NCBI GenBank assembly: GCA_946405435.1
Contig: CAMJHF010000002.1
Span: forward strand, 140,847 to 204,846
Source: an uncultured Bacteroidales bacterium
Lineage (GTDB): Bacteria > Bacteroidota > Bacteroidia > Bacteroidales > UBA932
DNA length: 64,000 bases
Direction: 5' to 3'
Positions 63,926 through 64,000 of the stretch are shown piece by piece; position 1 is the first letter of the stretch; each line of letters opens with the position of its first letter. Below the pieces are notes generated by a model that was not told the DNA's origin, ran no database searches, and worked only from the letters and a program-made list of their open reading frames with translations. The position numbers were made by a program, and so were the translations under genes.

Positions 63926-63997
63926 GCGCCCTTAGTTTAATGGATAGAATTTAGGATTCCGGTTCCTACGATAGGCGTTCGATTCGCCTAGGGCGTA
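63926..63997 (+). tRNA. tRNA-Arg (anticodon CCG)
   Basis: The cloverleaf can be folded by hand. The acceptor stem is GCGCCCT with AGGGCGT (a G-U pair at 1-72), followed by a D arm with a TGGATA loop. The anticodon stem TAGGA/TCCTA has the loop TTCCGGT, giving CCG (reads CGG). The T arm is AGGCG-TTCGATT-CGCCT, and the discriminator base is A. The following bases are CAA, so CCA is not encoded. The gene ends 3 bases before the window edge. Confidence 0.92.
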
Positions 63998-64000
63998 CAA

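Noticed and set aside
1..64000. CRISPR array, rRNA operon, insertion sequence or prophage
   Set aside because: No regularly spaced repeats, rRNA-like sequence, transposase, integrase or phage structural genes can be found; almost all bases are in recognisable genes.

Overview
The window looks like a gene-dense chromosomal stretch of an anaerobic, GC-rich member of the Bacteroidales (Bacteroidota), perhaps close to Alistipes/Rikenellaceae. Supporting signs are 17 promoter-type TAnnTTTG boxes (the Bacteroidota sigma-ABfr -7 element) in front of genes, a UpxY-type NusG paralogue, a radical SAM/lipoprotein pair of a kind known from this phylum, an M64 peptidase, DPP-IV-like and Wzi-like proteins, and a full-length pyruvate:ferredoxin oxidoreductase. 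The family-level placement is inference. There is one tRNA gene. I see no rRNA, CRISPR array, transposase, integrase or prophage gene.

Layout. 1-2777: murF (cut by the window edge) faces obgE and a PAP2 phosphatase. 2893-8464: a radical SAM/lipoprotein pair, a secreted protein with a toxin-44-like C-terminus, and a large receiver-like/PEP-synthase-like protein. 8454-10867 (minus): a CNNM/CBS membrane protein and recA. 10928-17071: an overlapping run rlmN, patatin-barrel, recX, rnhA, pdxA, PAP2. 17051-19763: M64 peptidase and, divergently, a glutamine synthetase family gene. 19824-28381: a polysaccharide block (Wza-like, Wzc-like, CapD-like, UpxY, rfbD, rfbA, rfbB) without glycosyltransferases or rfbC. 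28378-34383: ROK regulator, then a sensor-like membrane protein, trkH, a helicase and a methyltransferase. 34361-43298: S9 peptidase; ABC exporter pair, split 5'-nucleotidase pair, yicC, TonB-dependent receptor and an exported HMA protein. 43300-49541: glnS, Wzi-like gene, aminotransferase, the remnant of a second Wzi-like gene, and a DUF47/PiT phosphate transport pair. 49545-54758: MsbA-like ABC exporter, VanZ-like protein, amidase with a golvesin-like insertion. 54986-59399: MBL hydrolase and TPR lipoprotein-like protein against an M28-like protein and a VanX-like dipeptidase. 59449-64000: nifJ and fabD (minus) and tRNA-Arg(CCG).

Genes are packed very tightly. Start and stop codons commonly overlap (ATGA, TAATG, TGATG), and five convergent pairs overlap at their 3' ends, leaving no room for a terminator. 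Only two clear intrinsic terminators are visible. Many -7 boxes lie 4-8 bases before the start codon, so many first genes probably have leaderless or nearly leaderless mRNAs. I used this to choose several start codons. The items I rate most worth a second look are the radical SAM/lipoprotein pair with its doubled Cys-Tyr motif and toxin-like neighbour, the collapsed Wzi duplicate, the M28-like protein that has lost catalytic residues, and the back-to-back promoter at 57828-57843.
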